Of a stretch of DNA of 6,247 nt, positions 5,735-6,247 are shown one piece after another (within the stretch, counting starts at the first letter, position 1; every line of letters begins with the position of its first letter). The position numbers and the translations under genes are program-made. The stretch spans positions 1 to 6,247 of the forward strand of contig JABMMY010000346.1 in NCBI GenBank assembly GCA_013205415.1. Reading direction: 5' to 3'. This DNA is from Deltaproteobacteria bacterium. GTDB lineage: Bacteria; Bdellovibrionota; FAC87; UBA2466. The notes beneath the pieces are model-generated. The model saw only the letters and a list, made by a program, of their open reading frames with translations, was not told the origin of the DNA and searched no databases.

Positions 5735-6247
5735 TATTTTTTTTCCCTCTTCAGCCCAATAACTCTGTCCTTCAGCTGGTAGTCCATCGATAGGATCGTA
5801 ATATTCATAGAGCTGAGATAGGGCCTCTGGTGTATCTCCTTCAATGCTGGTCAAATAATTTTTAGACCAATAGGAGATTCCTTTCACCTGATCGTAGGAG
5901 TGAATTTGATGAACCCATCTCTTTCCGACAAAAGGAACATCACAAACAATTCTTGGGGTGGCAAAACCGGGAAGATATCCCATGATGTCGTGCTGGAGAC
6001 TTTGAGCATCTGCTAAAGAGACACGCCAATGCTCTGCATTTGGAATCATGTCACACATGTAAAAATAGTAGGGTGTAATACCGCCATGATCTTGAAGTTT
6101 AAAACAAAGGTCGAGAAGATCCTTTTGAGAATCATTCACTCCCTTTAAAAGAACCCCTTGATTCCTCACATCTCTAAATCCCATGGCTAGCATTTTTCTA
6201 GCGACTTTAGCGACAAGAGGGGTGAGCGATTCTGCATGATTAATGTG
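5720..6247 (-). CDS. kamA: Lysine 2,3-aminomutase-family radical SAM/PLP enzyme, C-terminal part
   Basis: The frame is open to the right window edge, so only the last 175 codons are visible; the N-terminus with the radical SAM CxxxCxxC lies outside. Visible motifs follow the KamA order: INHAESLTPLVAKV (2-15 of the visible part), RNQGVLLKGVND (28-39), TPYYFYMCDMIP (58-69), GFATPRIVCDVP (94-105) and GK (108-109). Asp66 and Asp103, 37 residues apart, match the pair that holds the substrate amino group in clostridial lysine 2,3-aminomutase (Asp293, Asp330), and Lys109 fits the PLP-binding lysine, one residue closer than usual. The family moves the alpha-amino group to the beta carbon using SAM and PLP. 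The tail (WVHQ 111-114, ISYWSKNY 124-131, YEYYDP 147-152) is aromatic-rich and lacks the CxCxxC zinc cysteines of the clostridial enzyme. The substrate may be lysine or another amino acid. The TAG stop lies inside pfkA. Confidence 0.85.
   Translation of the reverse strand, partial: HINHAESLTPLVAKVARKMLAMGFRDVRNQGVLLKGVNDSQKDLLDLCFKLQDHGGITPYYFYMCDMIPNAEHWRVSLADAQSLQHDIMGYLPGFATPRIVCDVPFVGKRWVHQIHSYDQVKGISYWSKNYLTSIEGDTPEALSQLYEYYDPIDGLPAEGQSYWAEEGKKILNVT

Noticed and set aside
1..6247. A single novel multi-gene system (defence, mobile element or biosynthetic cluster)
   Set aside because: The genes lie on alternating strands, belong to unrelated or housekeeping families, and show no repeats, integrase, transposase or cluster-like partner genes. 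A lipid link between the Tes-like protein and the racemase-like protein was considered but has no operon support.

Overview
The window looks like chromosomal housekeeping sequence from a Gram-negative bacterium. It is of moderate-to-low GC by eye (not counted), densely packed, and uses TAA, TGA and TAG as ordinary stops. The Gram-negative call rests on a lipobox lipoprotein and on the mix of families: radical SAM enzymes, an AMACR-like CoA-transferase-fold enzyme, and a phosphofructokinase with the Gly/Lys active-site signature. A Bdellovibrionota or 'Deltaproteobacteria'-type host would fit, but this is only an impression. I see no tRNA, rRNA, CRISPR array, insertion sequence, integrase, phage or defence gene.

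Layout from left to right. (1) Minus strand, 1-314: a PPC/DUF296-domain gene, cut by the window edge and interrupted by two consecutive in-frame stops, with the conserved second half of the domain intact beyond them in the same frame. (2) A 168-base divergent intergenic region (315-482) with weak promoter-like boxes and two small hairpins. (3) Plus strand, 483-1865: a 460-residue radical SAM enzyme with CxxxCxxC and a cysteine-bearing C-terminal region recalling the MJ0619/Tes (tetraether lipid synthase) group. (4) Plus strand, 1923-3023: a tRNA-dihydrouridine synthase, 57 bases downstream and probably co-transcribed. (5) Minus strand, 3012-4169: a CaiB/BaiF family III protein with the His/Asp pair of alpha-methylacyl-CoA racemases, convergent with and overlapping dus by 12 bases. 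(6) A 132-base divergent intergenic region with a candidate sigma70 promoter and a 13-base palindrome. (7) Plus strand, 4302-4634: a small YbjQ-like lipoprotein. (8) Plus strand, 4631-5734: 6-phosphofructokinase, joined to the lipoprotein gene by an ATGA overlap. (9) Minus strand, 5720-6247: the C-terminal part of a lysine 2,3-aminomutase-like radical SAM/PLP enzyme, overlapping the pfkA end by 15 bases.

Working together: there are two likely plus-strand operons (radical SAM-dus and lipoprotein-pfkA) and three minus-strand genes. Both tail-to-tail junctions overlap inside coding sequence, so there is no room for an intergenic terminator. No single pathway unites the genes. I do not see a convincing previously undescribed multi-gene system. 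The points most worth following are the tandem-stop PPC gene, the Tes-like radical SAM protein, and the coupled lipoprotein-PFK pair.
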